Part shown: in pieces, positions 1 to 9,257 of the stretch
Layout of the letters: each line of letters opens with the position of its first letter
How positions within the stretch are numbered: the stretch's first letter is position 1
Source of the DNA: Gammaproteobacteria bacterium
GTDB lineage: Bacteria > Pseudomonadota > Gammaproteobacteria > Nevskiales > Nevskiaceae
Reading direction: 5' to 3'
Assembly (NCBI GenBank): GCA_026398875.1
Contig: JAPLSB010000019.1
Location: 310,001 to 374,000, forward strand
Length of the DNA stretch: 64,000 nt
The notes under the pieces: generated by a model
Databases searched by the model: none
What the model was told of the DNA's origin: nothing
The model's input: only the letters and a program-made list of their open reading frames with translations
Made by a program: the position numbers and the translations under genes

Positions 1-181
1 CGGCACGATCCTCGATCAGTACGGGGTGGCGGTGCGCACCGGCCACCACTGCACGATGCCGCTGATGACCCGTTTCGGCGTGCCGGCCACGGTTCGGGCG
101 TCTCTGGCGGTCTACAACAATCGCGACGACATCGAGCAGCTGGCGATGGCGCTGCGCAAGGCCAGCCGCCTGCTGGCCTGA
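1..181 (+). CDS. sufS: SufS-type cysteine desulfurase, C-terminal fragment
   Basis: This is the last 59 residues of a gene that begins before the window; the reading frame starts at base 2 and ends in TGA at 179-181. The fragment carries RTGHHC, with the Cys at fragment residue 17. In the SufS/CsdA group of PLP-dependent cysteine desulfurases this Cys accepts the persulfide. The family supplies sulfur for Fe-S cluster assembly in the cytoplasm. The tail, with YNNRDDIEQL and then a helix ending in RKASRLLA, is normal for SufS. Whether the rest of a suf operon lies upstream cannot be seen. Confidence 0.88.
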   Translation, partial: GTILDQYGVAVRTGHHCTMPLMTRFGVPATVRASLAVYNNRDDIEQLAMALRKASRLLA

Positions 182-209
182 GTGCCGGCGAGCCACTGCA
201 AGCGGGATG

Positions 210-236
210 ACCGGGCCTGCCGATCGTCGGCCCGGT
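210..236 (+). terminator. possible hairpin terminator after sufS
   Basis: ACCGGGCC (210-217) and GGCCCGGT (229-236) form an 8-bp GC-rich stem around an 11-base loop, 29 bases after the sufS stop. No T-tract follows, so intrinsic termination is uncertain. The rest of the 182-319 gap holds a TATGAT (263-268) that could be a -10 box for the pilin operon, but no convincing -35 box was found. Confidence 0.35.
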
Positions 237-319
237 GCATCCGCAGGCGTTTGCCCTGCCTTTATGATCGGCGGACCGCAAGGCCAGCCGGGCCGTGCGC
301 CACGACTCGGCTGGAGATC

Positions 320-841
320 ATGAACACGCGCCGTCGCGCCAATGGCTTCACCCTTCTGGAACTGATGGTCGCCCTGGTCGTGGTGTCGATCCTGCTGGTC
401 GTCGGCCTGCCGATGTTCAGCGCCACGGTGCGTCAGAACTGCACGGTGACCACGGCCAACACGCTGCTGACGGTGCTGACCGCCGCTCGCAGCGAAGCCC
501 TGAAGCGCGACCGCACCGTGACGCTGTGCCCGAGCAGTGACGGCAGCCAGTGCGCAACCGCAGCCGGCAGCACCTGGGAGCTCGGCTACCTGATGTTTCT
601 CGACGGCAACAGTGACCAGCGCTACGCCGGCGCGCCGAGTGAGCCGCTGCTGAAGGTCGAGCGGCCGCTGAGCACCTGTGCGCGGATCACCAAGAATGGC
701 GACCGCCCCTACCTGCGCTACAACGGCCTTGGCCGGATGCTCGATGCCGCGAGCTTTACAGTCGCCTCGACATCGGGCGCGCGCCACGAGCGGCGCGTGG
801 TGATCAGCCCGACCGGCCGGCCGCGCGTCGAGCGTCCGTGA
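320..841 (+). CDS. fimT: FimT/GspH-like minor pilin, first cluster
   Basis: This is a 173-residue type IV prepilin. The leader MNTRRRANG ends in Gly9, Phe10 is the +1 residue, and Glu14 is at +5; a hydrophobic helix follows (FTLLELMVALVVVSILLVVGLPMF is the segment, residues 10-33). PilD should cut and methylate it. The body has the GspH/FimT pattern ARSEALKR, a Cys pair near residues 70-80, and WELGYLMFLDGN. I chose ATG 320 because the prepilin leader starts there and GGAG lies at 313-316; upstream codons only extend it with non-leader sequence. It starts a cluster in which each gene overlaps the next by four bases. Minor pilins prime pilus assembly and sit at the pilus tip. Confidence 0.85.
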   Translation: MNTRRRANGFTLLELMVALVVVSILLVVGLPMFSATVRQNCTVTTANTLLTVLTAARSEALKRDRTVTLCPSSDGSQCATAAGSTWELGYLMFLDGNSDQRYAGAPSEPLLKVERPLSTCARITKNGDRPYLRYNGLGRMLDAASFTVASTSGARHERRVVISPTGRPRVERP

Positions 842-1359
842 AGCGCGCCGCCGGCATGACGCTGATCGAGGTGCTGATCGCCGTGCTGGTGCTGGCGATC
901 GGTCTGCTCGGCATTGCCGGCCTGCAGTCGGCCGCGCTGTCTAACAACCTGATCTCGTACCAGTACACGCAGGCCTCGGCGCTGGCCCAGGCGATGACCG
1001 AACGGATGCGCGCCAATCGCGAAGGCGTGCGGCGCGGCGCCTATGCAATCGCGGCGGATGCCACGCCGCCCGCCGCGCCGGTCAATTGCGCGGTCAGCGC
1101 CTGTTCGCCGATCGAGCAGGCACAGTGGGACATCGCGGCGATCTACGCGCAGCTGTCGTCATCGGCAAACACCAGCAACATCCCGAACGGCCCGCGCGCG
1201 GTGTTGCCGGGCAGCCGGCTGTCGATCGACTGCGATGGAGGGCCCTGTGGCGCAGACAGCCTGCGCATTGTCACCGTCTACTGGGATGGCAGCCGGCGCC
1301 GGCCCGACACCATCGACTGCGAGGTGCTGCACTGCATCCGCCTCGGGTATCTGCCGTGA
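838..1359 (+). CDS. pilV: PilV-like minor pilin, first cluster
   Basis: This is a 173-residue prepilin with leader MKRAAG, cleavage expected after Gly6 and Glu11 at +5. The segment TLIEVLIAVLVLAIGLLGIAG and the following QASALAQAMTERMRANR stretch are typical of PilV. The +1 residue is Met rather than the usual Phe. The GTG start overlaps the fimT stop in a GTGA quartet, which points to translational coupling. The product should be a low-abundance pilin in the tip complex with PilW, PilX, FimT and PilY1. Confidence 0.85.
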   Translation: MKRAAGMTLIEVLIAVLVLAIGLLGIAGLQSAALSNNLISYQYTQASALAQAMTERMRANREGVRRGAYAIAADATPPAAPVNCAVSACSPIEQAQWDIAAIYAQLSSSANTSNIPNGPRAVLPGSRLSIDCDGGPCGADSLRIVTVYWDGSRRRPDTIDCEVLHCIRLGYLP

Positions 1360-2357
1360 ATCGGAAGCCGCTGGGCTTCTCGCTGGTCGAGCTGATGGTG
1401 ACGCTGGTCATCGCGCTGCTGCTGCTGGTCGGCATCGCCCGGGTGTTCATCACTTCCAAGCAGAGCTACCGGGTGCAGGAAAGCACCAGCCGCATGCAGG
1501 AGAACATCCGCGTCGCCTCGGACTACTTCAACCGCTATCTGCGGCAGGCCGATTTCTGGGGCGGCGTCCGCAGCGGCGATGTCGCGGTGCAGCCGGGCAG
1601 CACCGCGATCGGACGCGGCAGCTGCACGAAAGCCTGGATCATGCAGCCCGCCGAGGCCGTGGTCGGCTACACCGGTGCGGTCGGCCGCCCGACCGGCCTG
1701 CCGGCCGGCTGCCTGACCCGCTACGTCAACGGCTCCGATGCCATCGCGGTCCGCTATGCGAACCCCGACGACCTGGCCAGCGACGCCCAGCTGACGCGCA
1801 CGGCGGTCGAACGCGGACCGCTATACCTGCGCGCCAAGCTCGGCTACGCCGGCACGCTGTTCGATGTCCGCGATGCCGACCTTGATGCGCTGAAGCGCTC
1901 GCCAGCCGGCGGCCCGGAAGCCGGCGTGTTCAATTACAAGATGACCATCGCGCTGTTCCACATCCAGACGCAGGATTTTGGTGCCGGACCGGTGCCGACG
2001 CTGTCGATGCTGGAACTCGACCGCTCCTCGCTGACCACTGCGCAGCTGGTCGACGGCATCGAGACGCTGGCCTTCGCGTTCGGGCTCGACAGCGACGACG
2101 ACCAGCAGGTCGACCGCTACCGGGAAGCCGCCGCGATCACCGATTGGCGGCAGGTGCTCAGCGTGCGGGTCAGCTTCGTGGCGCGCGGCGACGAGCTCGA
2201 CAACGTGGTCGACACCCGCGAGTACGCGCTGACCGCCAGCCGCTGCTACGGGCCTGCCAGCTCGACTTGCGCCAGCCGTTACAGCGCGGCCGATGCCCGC
2301 TTCCAGCGCCGCCTCGTCGTCCAGGAAATCCAGCTGCGCAATCGGGTGCGCGGATGA
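1356..2357 (+). CDS. pilW: PilW-like minor pilin, first cluster
   Basis: This is a 333-residue prepilin with leader MNRKPLG, cleavage after Gly7, Phe8 at +1 and Glu12 at +5. A hydrophobic stretch (residues 8-30) and SRMQENIRVASDYFNRYLRQADF follow; this last segment, with an aromatic/acidic motif just after the helix, is characteristic of PilW. The start is GTG within a GTGA overlap with pilV. A longer open frame reaches upstream to 1086, but that part overlaps pilV in another frame and lacks a leader, so I start at 1356. Late in the protein is IETLAFAFGLDSDDD, an acidic stretch common in this family. Confidence 0.87.
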   Translation: MNRKPLGFSLVELMVTLVIALLLLVGIARVFITSKQSYRVQESTSRMQENIRVASDYFNRYLRQADFWGGVRSGDVAVQPGSTAIGRGSCTKAWIMQPAEAVVGYTGAVGRPTGLPAGCLTRYVNGSDAIAVRYANPDDLASDAQLTRTAVERGPLYLRAKLGYAGTLFDVRDADLDALKRSPAGGPEAGVFNYKMTIALFHIQTQDFGAGPVPTLSMLELDRSSLTTAQLVDGIETLAFAFGLDSDDDQQVDRYREAAAITDWRQVLSVRVSFVARGDELDNVVDTREYALTASRCYGPASSTCASRYSAADARFQRRLVVQEIQLRNRVRG

Positions 2358-2986
2358 CGCGGCGGAACATCCCTGCGGCGCGGACCCAGCGCGGCTATGC
2401 GCTGGTCACGGCGATCGTGTTTCTGGTGCTGCTGACGCTGGTGGCGCTCGCGGCGATTCGCGGCACCGGTCTGGAAGTGAAATCGACCGCCAACAACACG
2501 CTGCGTGCCGAGGTATTCGCCGCATCCGAAATCACCCGCACGCTGGTCGGCCGGCAGATCGATGCGCTGTGCGCCAACGCCGGCCGCGAAGGCCTGACGG
2601 CCGCCGACGATCCGGACGCCGTGCGCGCCGTGCCCGGCCTGCGCCTGCTCGATGCTGGCGACTGGTGCCTGGAAGACAGCGCGGCCTTCGTCGCCGCACC
2701 GTTCGCGCGCCCCGCCGATGCCCGCTATGACCGCAGCCTGCCGCCGGCCGCGCACGGCAGCGCCTGGGTGCAGCGGCTGTATCGCTCGGCCACGCCGGGT
2801 GCCGGACAGGCACAGGCCGCCGGCTACGGCGGCGCTGGTGTCGGCACGGCCAACGGCGGTGGCGAGATCTATTTCCACATCTACAGCCGTGGCAGCGACC
2901 GGCCCGACAGCGGCGACGCTTCCGGCGCCAATGCCGAGGCCAGCTACGGCACGGCAGCGGTCTACCGCTACGTGATTCGCCGATGA
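2354..2986 (+). CDS. pilX: PilX-like minor pilin, first cluster
   Basis: This is a 210-residue protein with a basic N-terminus ending in QRG (Gly14), then YALVTAIVFLVLLTLVALAA. PilX proteins have this layout and commonly lack the +5 Glu of ordinary pilins, as here (Ala at +5). The helix is followed by TGLEVKSTANNTLRAEVFAASE, the usual PilX continuation. ATG 2354 overlaps the pilW stop by four bases (ATGA); the open frame continues upstream to 2144 but only in the shadow of pilW. PilX works with PilY1 at the pilus tip in adhesion and priming. Confidence 0.83.
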   Translation: MTRRNIPAARTQRGYALVTAIVFLVLLTLVALAAIRGTGLEVKSTANNTLRAEVFAASEITRTLVGRQIDALCANAGREGLTAADDPDAVRAVPGLRLLDAGDWCLEDSAAFVAAPFARPADARYDRSLPPAAHGSAWVQRLYRSATPGAGQAQAAGYGGAGVGTANGGGEIYFHIYSRGSDRPDSGDASGANAEASYGTAAVYRYVIRR

Positions 2987-5900
2987 ATCGCCCGGCTCGC
3001 CTCGCCGATATGCACCGCATCGGGCGCTTGCTGCACAGGCTTGGCCGGCTCGTGGCGGCAGCGGCGCTGGCGGCCGGTAGTGCCACCCTGCCCGGTGCCT
3101 CGGTCGCGCAGGGCAGTGTCATGCTTGCCCATCTGTCGCTGGAGTCGGCCAGCGATTTCGTCGCCCAGCCGCTGACCAGCAGCAGCATCGTCACTCCGAT
3201 GGTGATGCTCGGCCTCGGCATCGACGAGAAAGCCTACCGACGCGCCTACGACGACCTTGTCGACCTTGATGGCAATGGCGTGATCGACACCGGCTACCGC
3301 AACGCGTTGAGCTACGCCGGCTATTTCGATGCCGAGCTCTGCTACCGCTACGACAGCGGCCTGTTCATGGCCGACAAGGCCGCCGTCGACCATTACTGCG
3401 TCGACCGCTGGAGCGGCAATTTCCTGAACTGGCTGACCATGACCCGCGTCGACCTGATCCGTCAGGCGCTGTACGGCGGCCATCGCTGGCTCGACAGCGA
3501 CAGCCACACGGTGCTGGAACGCGCAGAAGTACCGGCCGACAGCCATGCCTGGGTCAAGGTGCACGGAGGTGCTGACCTGGCGCAGCTGATGCCGTCGCCG
3601 GGCGCGACGACGATGTCGTTCTGCAACGTCAGCCAGTCAAGCGGCGGCGAGCGCAGCGCCGTGCCGCTGCTGCGCGTCGCCCGTGGCGCGTTTCCGCTGT
3701 GGTCGTCGCTGGAGGGCGGGCCCTGCGATGGCGGCAGCGGCGTGGCGCAACCCGGCGGCGCCGGTTCTGCGATCACCGACTATCTGGCAAGAGTCGAGGT
3801 CTGTGCGCCATCGAGCGCCGTGCAGGAAGGTTTCTGCCAGCGCTATCCGAGCGGTGCGGTCAAGCCGGTCGGTGCGCTGCAACGATACGGCGAGGCCGGC
3901 ACGGTCCGTTTCGGTCTGCTGGCGCGCAGCGATTCACGGCCCCGCTCCGGCGCGCAGCTGCGTCGCAACATCGGCCCGATCGCCCGCAACGGCAATGATC
4001 CTGCGGCCTGCGCCAGCGGTGACGAGATCCGTCTGGCCACCGGCCAGTTCTGTCCGCCATCGGCCGCCAGCGGCGGCATCATCGCTGCGCTGGAACAGCT
4101 GCGGATCACAGGCAACGCTGGCGATTGCGAGGGCGCTGCGCTGCTGACCCGCGCCGCCGGCGGAAATGGCATTCGCCGTCCGGGCCCGCTCGATGGGCAG
4201 GCCTGCAGCGCGCACGGCAACCCGGTGGCCGAAATCCTCGCCGAGGCCTTGCGCTATGTGGCCGGCGCCGCCGGCCCGTCGCCGGCCTTCGTCGCGTCGG
4301 CCGACGCCGCAGCGGACGACGCTGTCGCCGTTGCAATGCCGGACTGGCGAGATCCACTGCGTGACCTCGGCACCTGCGCCGAATGCAGCGTGGTGATGAT
4401 CAGCAATGGTGCCGTCTCGTTCGATGGCGACGAGCTGCCGGACATCCCGCTGAAGGTGGCCGGCACGATCCGCGCGAACGAACTGATTGCAGCGACCGAC
4501 CGTGTCGGCAGCGCCGAAGGCTTGAACCGGCGCGTGCCGCTGGCGCGCATCGAAACCGTTGCGCCCGCGCCTGACGACAGCTCGGCCGACGGCGTGCGCT
4601 GCGGACTGTCGACCGAGCCGCTGGCGCGGCTGTCGACGCTGCGCGGCATCTGTCCGGCCGAGCCGGCGCGCGACGGCAGCTATCACGCCGCTGGCGTCGC
4701 CTATCTTGGCCACACCCGCGACCTGCGCCCGGATCTGAGCGGCCGGCAGACCGCTTCGCTGTATGCGCTGGAGTTCGATGACCCGATGCCGGTCATTCCG
4801 GTGCGGACCGGCAACGGCGTGCTGATCATCACGCCGGCCTGCCAGTCGCTGGCCGGGAACGCCACGTCGGCGTCGGACACGACTCGACCGCGTCGTCAGT
4901 GCAGCCTGACCACGGCGATCGCCGGGCCGATCCGCGCTGCCGATGGCACGGTGTTCGGCCGTCCCGTATCGGCAACCGGACGCGCCGGCAGCCTCTATGT
5001 CGCCTGGGATGATCGCCCGTACGGCAAGGCGCCGCAGACGCGCGCCGCGCAGATGATCAGCTGGTGCGTCGGTGTGGAATGCCTGCCACAGGCATCGGCC
5101 GGCAGTAGCGCCAGCCTGTGCCGCGGGGCCGCAAGCCGGTCGCCGTCGGTCTGCGTCGATGGCGCCCTGCGCAGCATCGGCAGCGACGATCTGGTGATTC
5201 GCGTCGAAACGCTGTCCGGCAGCATCGGCGCTCCAACGCTGCATGGCTATGTGCTCAGCGGTGCCGCCGATGCCGGTCGCGACGGCAGCTACCTGCCGCT
5301 GCAGCGGCCGCGGATCAGCACAGCCGACGACAGCCGCAACCTGATCCTCGCCCCCGATCGGCCACTGCCAGACAGCTGGACTGGTGTTGACGTGCGGCTC
5401 TTCAGCACCGGCGATGCCGGCACGCGCAGCCTGCCCAGCCCGCTGGAACTGGCCGCCAAGTACGGCAGCTTCGACGTCGATCCGGCCGCCGCCGAGCCGC
5501 TGCCCGAAGCGCGGACCGCGCGTGACGACGGCTGTCGGGAAACCTCATGGGATCGCCTCGACAACCGCCGTGACGGCGCGCCGGACTGCGTTCCCGACCA
5601 CTACCACGCGTTGCGCGATCCCGGCCAGATCGGCGATCGGCTGCGCCGCGTGATCCGCGATGTCATCGCCCGCAGCAGCGTCGCCCAGACACGCCGCGTC
5701 GGCGTGCAGTCTGGCGTCGCGCAGGGGAACGGCGCGGTCTACCAGAGCTTCTACGAATCGCGCGCCACCGACCGCACCGGACGCAGCGTGGCCTGGGTCG
5801 GCAATGTGCAGGCGCTGTTCGTCGATCGCGATGGCCGCTTGCGCGAGGACGATCCGAGCCGCGATGGCGTGCTCGACGAAAGCGACTTCGTCAACCATCC

Positions 5901-8157
5901 GGTCGTGCAGCTGTACTTCGATGCCGTCGCCCAGCAGACCCGTTTCCGGCGCTTCCGCGACGATCCGGCGATTGCCCCAGACGCCTTCGTGGTGATCGAC
6001 GACCTGCACCAGCTGCGCACGCTATGGAGCGCCCGCGAGCAGCTGTCGGGCCTTGCCGATGTCGCCAGCCAGCGCAGCTACCGGACGCCGGCCGGGCGCG
6101 GCCGCCACATCATCAGCTTTCTCGACCTGAACCTCGACGGCAAGGCGCAGCGATCGGAGACCATCGACTTCGTGCCCGACAGCTTCGGCGCCGGCCGCGA
6201 TGGGGTGCTGAACGTCGAATCGCCGACGGCGGCCGAGGCGCTGGTCGACTGGGTGCGCGGCAACGACGTGCCCGGCCTGCGCAGCCGGCAGCTCGATCGC
6301 GATGGCCGCGGACTGCGCACCGAGCGGCTCGGCGACATCGTCAATTCGCAGCCGCTGGTCGTGGCCGCACCGGCGGAAGCCTACGACCTGCTGTACGGAG
6401 ACCGCTCGTACGCGCAGTTCTTCCGCCAGTACCGGGACCGTCGCCAGGTGGTCTATGTCGGCGCCAATGACGGCCTGCTGCATGCGTTCAACGCGGGCTT
6501 CCGGCGTGCCGATGGGCGCGGCTTCAGCACCGCAGCCCGCAACGGCACTGCCACCGAACACCCGCTGGGCAGCGAGCTGTGGGCCTATGTGCCGTTCAAC
6601 CTGCTGCCGCATCTGGGCTTCGTGGCTGCAGCCGACTACGCGCACCAGTGGCTGCTCGATGGCACGCCGAAAGCGTTCGACATCCGGGCCTTCCCGCCGG
6701 ATGCCACGCATCCCGATGGCTGGGGCACCTTGCTGGTCGTCGGCATGCGGCTCGGCGGCGGCCAGCTGACCATCCCCGAGGTGCAGGCTGGCGGCGCCCA
6801 TCGCGAGCGCCTCAGCGCCTTTGCCAGCGGTCTGCGTGACAGCAGCACGTTCACGACCGCTTCGGTTCACGTGCTGCTCGACATCACCGATCCGGAACAG
6901 CCACCTCGGGTGATCGCCGAACTCGCAGACCGCGACCGTCAGCGCGGCAGCATCGGCTTCACGACAGCCCGACAGGCGGTCGCCAGCTTCGTCACCGGCC
7001 TCAACACCGCCACGCGCAGCGATGCCTGGTACCTGTTCGCCGGCAACGGACCGGATCTGCTGGAACTGGACAACGTCGTGTCGCGGCGGTCGGCGCGCTT
7101 GTTCGCCGCCAATCTCGGTCGCCTGCTCGATCCGGCGTTGAGCACCGATGCCGCGATCGAGACATTCAAGGGCGACGGCGCCGGCAGCGACGATGCGGGA
7201 TTCGCGCCGTTGGCCCGCGCCAGCTTTGTCGGCGACCCGGTCGCGGTCGACTGGGATCTCGATTACCGCGCCGATGCGCTGTACTTCGGGACCAGCGGCG
7301 GCAGCGCCGCGCAGCCGACCGGCAAGCTGTTCCGGCTCGACTTCAACCCACCACCGATCGCGGCCGATGGTCGCGCGAGCATACCGGCAGTATCGGCCTG
7401 GTCGTCTCCGGTGGTGGTGCTCGATACCCAGGCACCGGTGCTGGCGGCGCCGTCGCTGACCCAGGACGAACGCGGCAATCGCTGGCTGCTGGCCGGCACC
7501 GGACGTTATCTGTCCAGCACCGACCGCAGCAGCACGGCGCGACAGCAGCTGTTCGGCGTCATCGACCGCGTCGACAGCAACAACCCGGCGCCGAGCATCA
7601 CTTCGCTCACCGACACCAGCGCCGCCGTGGTGTCGGCCGGTGGCGTGATCAGCGGCCTGGCTGCCGACATCGGCAGCGAGTTCAGCCTGATCAATGCCAT
7701 CCGTGGCGAGAACGGCAGCAGCGGCGGCAGCGGCGGCTGGGTCTACCGGCTGGCTGCGGGCAGCGCCGCCAACGGTGCCGAGCGCGTCACCCAGAACACC
7801 GTGCTGCTCGATCACATGCTGTTTGCCAGCGCCTACACGCCGGTCGAATCGCTGTGCGTCGACCAGGGCAGCAGCCGCCTGTTCGCGGCGAACTTCCTGA
7901 CCGGTGCGCCACGGGCATCACGACCGGTGCTGCGCAATAGCGCCGTGATCGGCGCCCCGCCGACCGTCTTCATACCGCTGGGCCAGGGGCTGACCGGCGT
8001 CCCCGGCCTGCTGGTCACGCCACCGAGTGCAGCCAGACGCGGCGGCTACACGATCAATCTGCCGTCGACCACCGGGGCCATCGTCCAGCAACGCGCCGAG
8101 GATGCCGGGCGGATGCGGTCCGGTGAGATCGATTGGCGCGAGAGCCATCCGGACTAG
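2983..8157 (+). CDS. pilY1: PilY1-like pilus tip protein, first copy (EF-hand-like type)
   Basis: This 1724-residue secreted protein has a signal-peptide-like N-terminus (hydrophobic core near residues 23-36, likely cut near Ala42). The early region shows DLDGNGVID (residues 94-102), a Ca-binding-like loop, and WSGNFLNWLTMTRVD shortly after, both typical of one PilY subfamily. The canonical von Willebrand MIDAS (DxSxS) is not visible. The C-terminal part is the PilY1 beta-propeller: VYVGANDGLLHAF at 1157-1169 and a second acidic loop DWDLDYRAD at 1423-1431. PilY1 acts at the pilus tip in adhesion, mechanosensing and control of retraction. ATG 2983 overlaps the pilX stop by four bases. At 1724 residues it is longer than the roughly 1150-residue Pseudomonas protein. 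Confidence 0.85.
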   Translation: MNRPARLADMHRIGRLLHRLGRLVAAAALAAGSATLPGASVAQGSVMLAHLSLESASDFVAQPLTSSSIVTPMVMLGLGIDEKAYRRAYDDLVDLDGNGVIDTGYRNALSYAGYFDAELCYRYDSGLFMADKAAVDHYCVDRWSGNFLNWLTMTRVDLIRQALYGGHRWLDSDSHTVLERAEVPADSHAWVKVHGGADLAQLMPSPGATTMSFCNVSQSSGGERSAVPLLRVARGAFPLWSSLEGGPCDGGSGVAQPGGAGSAITDYLARVEVCAPSSAVQEGFCQRYPSGAVKPVGALQRYGEAGTVRFGLLARSDSRPRSGAQLRRNIGPIARNGNDPAACASGDEIRLATGQFCPPSAASGGIIAALEQLRITGNAGDCEGAALLTRAAGGNGIRRPGPLDGQACSAHGNPVAEILAEALRYVAGAAGPSPAFVASADAAADDAVAVAMPDWRDPLRDLGTCAECSVVMISNGAVSFDGDELPDIPLKVAGTIRANELIAATDRVGSAEGLNRRVPLARIETVAPAPDDSSADGVRCGLSTEPLARLSTLRGICPAEPARDGSYHAAGVAYLGHTRDLRPDLSGRQTASLYALEFDDPMPVIPVRTGNGVLIITPACQSLAGNATSASDTTRPRRQCSLTTAIAGPIRAADGTVFGRPVSATGRAGSLYVAWDDRPYGKAPQTRAAQMISWCVGVECLPQASAGSSASLCRGAASRSPSVCVDGALRSIGSDDLVIRVETLSGSIGAPTLHGYVLSGAADAGRDGSYLPLQRPRISTADDSRNLILAPDRPLPDSWTGVDVRLFSTGDAGTRSLPSPLELAAKYGSFDVDPAAAEPLPEARTARDDGCRETSWDRLDNRRDGAPDCVPDHYHALRDPGQIGDRLRRVIRDVIARSSVAQTRRVGVQSGVAQGNGAVYQSFYESRATDRTGRSVAWVGNVQALFVDRDGRLREDDPSRDGVLDESDFVNHPVVQLYFDAVAQQTRFRRFRDDPAIAPDAFVVIDDLHQLRTLWSAREQLSGLADVASQRSYRTPAGRGRHIISFLDLNLDGKAQRSETIDFVPDSFGAGRDGVLNVESPTAAEALVDWVRGNDVPGLRSRQLDRDGRGLRTERLGDIVNSQPLVVAAPAEAYDLLYGDRSYAQFFRQYRDRRQVVYVGANDGLLHAFNAGFRRADGRGFSTAARNGTATEHPLGSELWAYVPFNLLPHLGFVAAADYAHQWLLDGTPKAFDIRAFPPDATHPDGWGTLLVVGMRLGGGQLTIPEVQAGGAHRERLSAFASGLRDSSTFTTASVHVLLDITDPEQPPRVIAELADRDRQRGSIGFTTARQAVASFVTGLNTATRSDAWYLFAGNGPDLLELDNVVSRRSARLFAANLGRLLDPALSTDAAIETFKGDGAGSDDAGFAPLARASFVGDPVAVDWDLDYRADALYFGTSGGSAAQPTGKLFRLDFNPPPIAADGRASIPAVSAWSSPVVVLDTQAPVLAAPSLTQDERGNRWLLAGTGRYLSSTDRSSTARQQLFGVIDRVDSNNPAPSITSLTDTSAAVVSAGGVISGLAADIGSEFSLINAIRGENGSSGGSGGWVYRLAAGSAANGAERVTQNTVLLDHMLFASAYTPVESLCVDQGSSRLFAANFLTGAPRASRPVLRNSAVIGAPPTVFIPLGQGLTGVPGLLVTPPSAARRGGYTINLPSTTGAIVQQRAEDAGRMRSGEIDWRESHPD

Positions 8158-8161
8158 CCTG

Positions 8162-8635
8162 ATGCGCACTCCGATCCCGCGCGGCGTGACCTTGATCGAG
8201 CTGACGGTGGCGCTGGCCATCGTCGCGATCCTCGTGCTGATCGCCGTCCCCGCTTACCGCGGTCACCTGCTCGAAGCCGGCCGCAGCACCGGTGCTGCCT
8301 GCCTGATCGACGCCGAGTACCGGATGGAGCAGCACTACGGGCGCACCGGTATCGCCGCCACGTCGCTCAGCACTGCCGGCGTGTCCAGCCGCTGTGGCGA
8401 TGGGCCGCACTATCGGCTGAGCCTCGACGATGCCCGCGCCTGCCGCGCCAGTGGCACGCCCGGCGTCTACGCGCTGCGCGCGCAAGGCGAAGGTCGGCAA
8501 GCCGACGATGGCGACCTGCTGCTCTGCGTGGCCCCGGCGATCACCCGTGCGGATCAGCAGCTGGAGCGTCTGCACAGCCGCCCGGGCGCGCCGGCGCTGC
8601 TGCTGCCGGGCTGGCATTTCGAGCCCGGCCAATGA
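8162..8635 (+). CDS. pilE: PilE-like minor pilin, first cluster
   Basis: This is a 157-residue prepilin starting four bases after pilY1. The leader MRTPIPRG ends at Gly8, Val9 is +1 and Glu13 is +5 (VTLIELTVALAIVAILVLIAVPAY covers the start of the helix, residues 9-32). Then GHLLEAGRSTGAACLIDAEYRMEQHYGR resembles PilE proteins encoded after pilY1. Four Cys occur in the body. ATG 8162 is the first codon that gives a proper leader; the frame is open further upstream only inside pilY1. Role: minor pilin of the tip or priming complex. Confidence 0.82.
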   Translation: MRTPIPRGVTLIELTVALAIVAILVLIAVPAYRGHLLEAGRSTGAACLIDAEYRMEQHYGRTGIAATSLSTAGVSSRCGDGPHYRLSLDDARACRASGTPGVYALRAQGEGRQADDGDLLLCVAPAITRADQQLERLHSRPGAPALLLPGWHFEPGQ

Positions 8636-9150
8636 GTCTGCACAGCGTCCAGCGCGGCCGCCGGCCAGCGGGTTTCACGCTGCTTGAGCTGATGGCGGCG
8701 CTGATCGTCGTCGGCATCCTGGCCACGCTGGCGCTGCCCAGCTATCGCGCCTATGTGCTGCGCGCCAACCGCGCCGTGGTCAGGACGCTGCTCGTCGACC
8801 TTGCCGCGAAGCTCGAAGTCGAAGCACTGCGCAGCGGCGGCTACCCGGACAGCTTCGATTTCTATCTCGCCAACTCGGGCAGCGGTCTGCGGGGCGAACA
8901 CGAATTCTTCATCACCAGCAGCGGCGCGGTGGTCGGCGACGTCGAGGATGCCGGCTACGCCAGCACGATCTACGGCATCCGGCTGCGGGTGCCGGACGTT
9001 GCCGCTGGCGAAGCGATCCGTGACTACACGCTGACCGCCCGTGCCATGCACGCCCAGCGCGACGATGCGGCTTGCCAGGCGTTCAGCGTGGCGGCCAGCG
9101 GGCTGCGCAGTGCCAGCCCCGGACGCAGCGAAGAATGCTGGAGTCGCTGA
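8632..9150 (+). CDS. PilE-like minor pilin, second paralogue of the first cluster
   Basis: This is a 172-residue prepilin that overlaps the previous pilin by four bases (ATGA at 8632). The leader is 14 residues (MSLHSVQRGRRPAG), with Phe15 at +1 and Glu19 at +5, then a helix LMAALIVVGILATLALPSY. The segment SYRAYVLRANRAVVRTLLVDLAAKLEVEALR matches type IV pilin N-termini. It ends the first operon: the next gene begins 107 bases later. Two PilE-like genes in a row are an addition to the usual fimT-pilVWXY1E order. Confidence 0.8.
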   Translation: MSLHSVQRGRRPAGFTLLELMAALIVVGILATLALPSYRAYVLRANRAVVRTLLVDLAAKLEVEALRSGGYPDSFDFYLANSGSGLRGEHEFFITSSGAVVGDVEDAGYASTIYGIRLRVPDVAAGEAIRDYTLTARAMHAQRDDAACQAFSVAASGLRSASPGRSEECWSR

Positions 9151-9257
9151 GCCCCTTCGTCAGCACGCCGGCGCCGCTGATCCGTTGTGGCAGCGACGCA
9201 TTTCCGGCATCGCAAGAATCACGATACCGTTCTCTTTCCTTCTGCAAGCGTCGCGCG

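Noticed and set aside
6022..7815. 597-codon minus-strand frame inside the first pilY1
   Set aside because: pilY1 is continuous with family motifs; the antisense frame has no domain.
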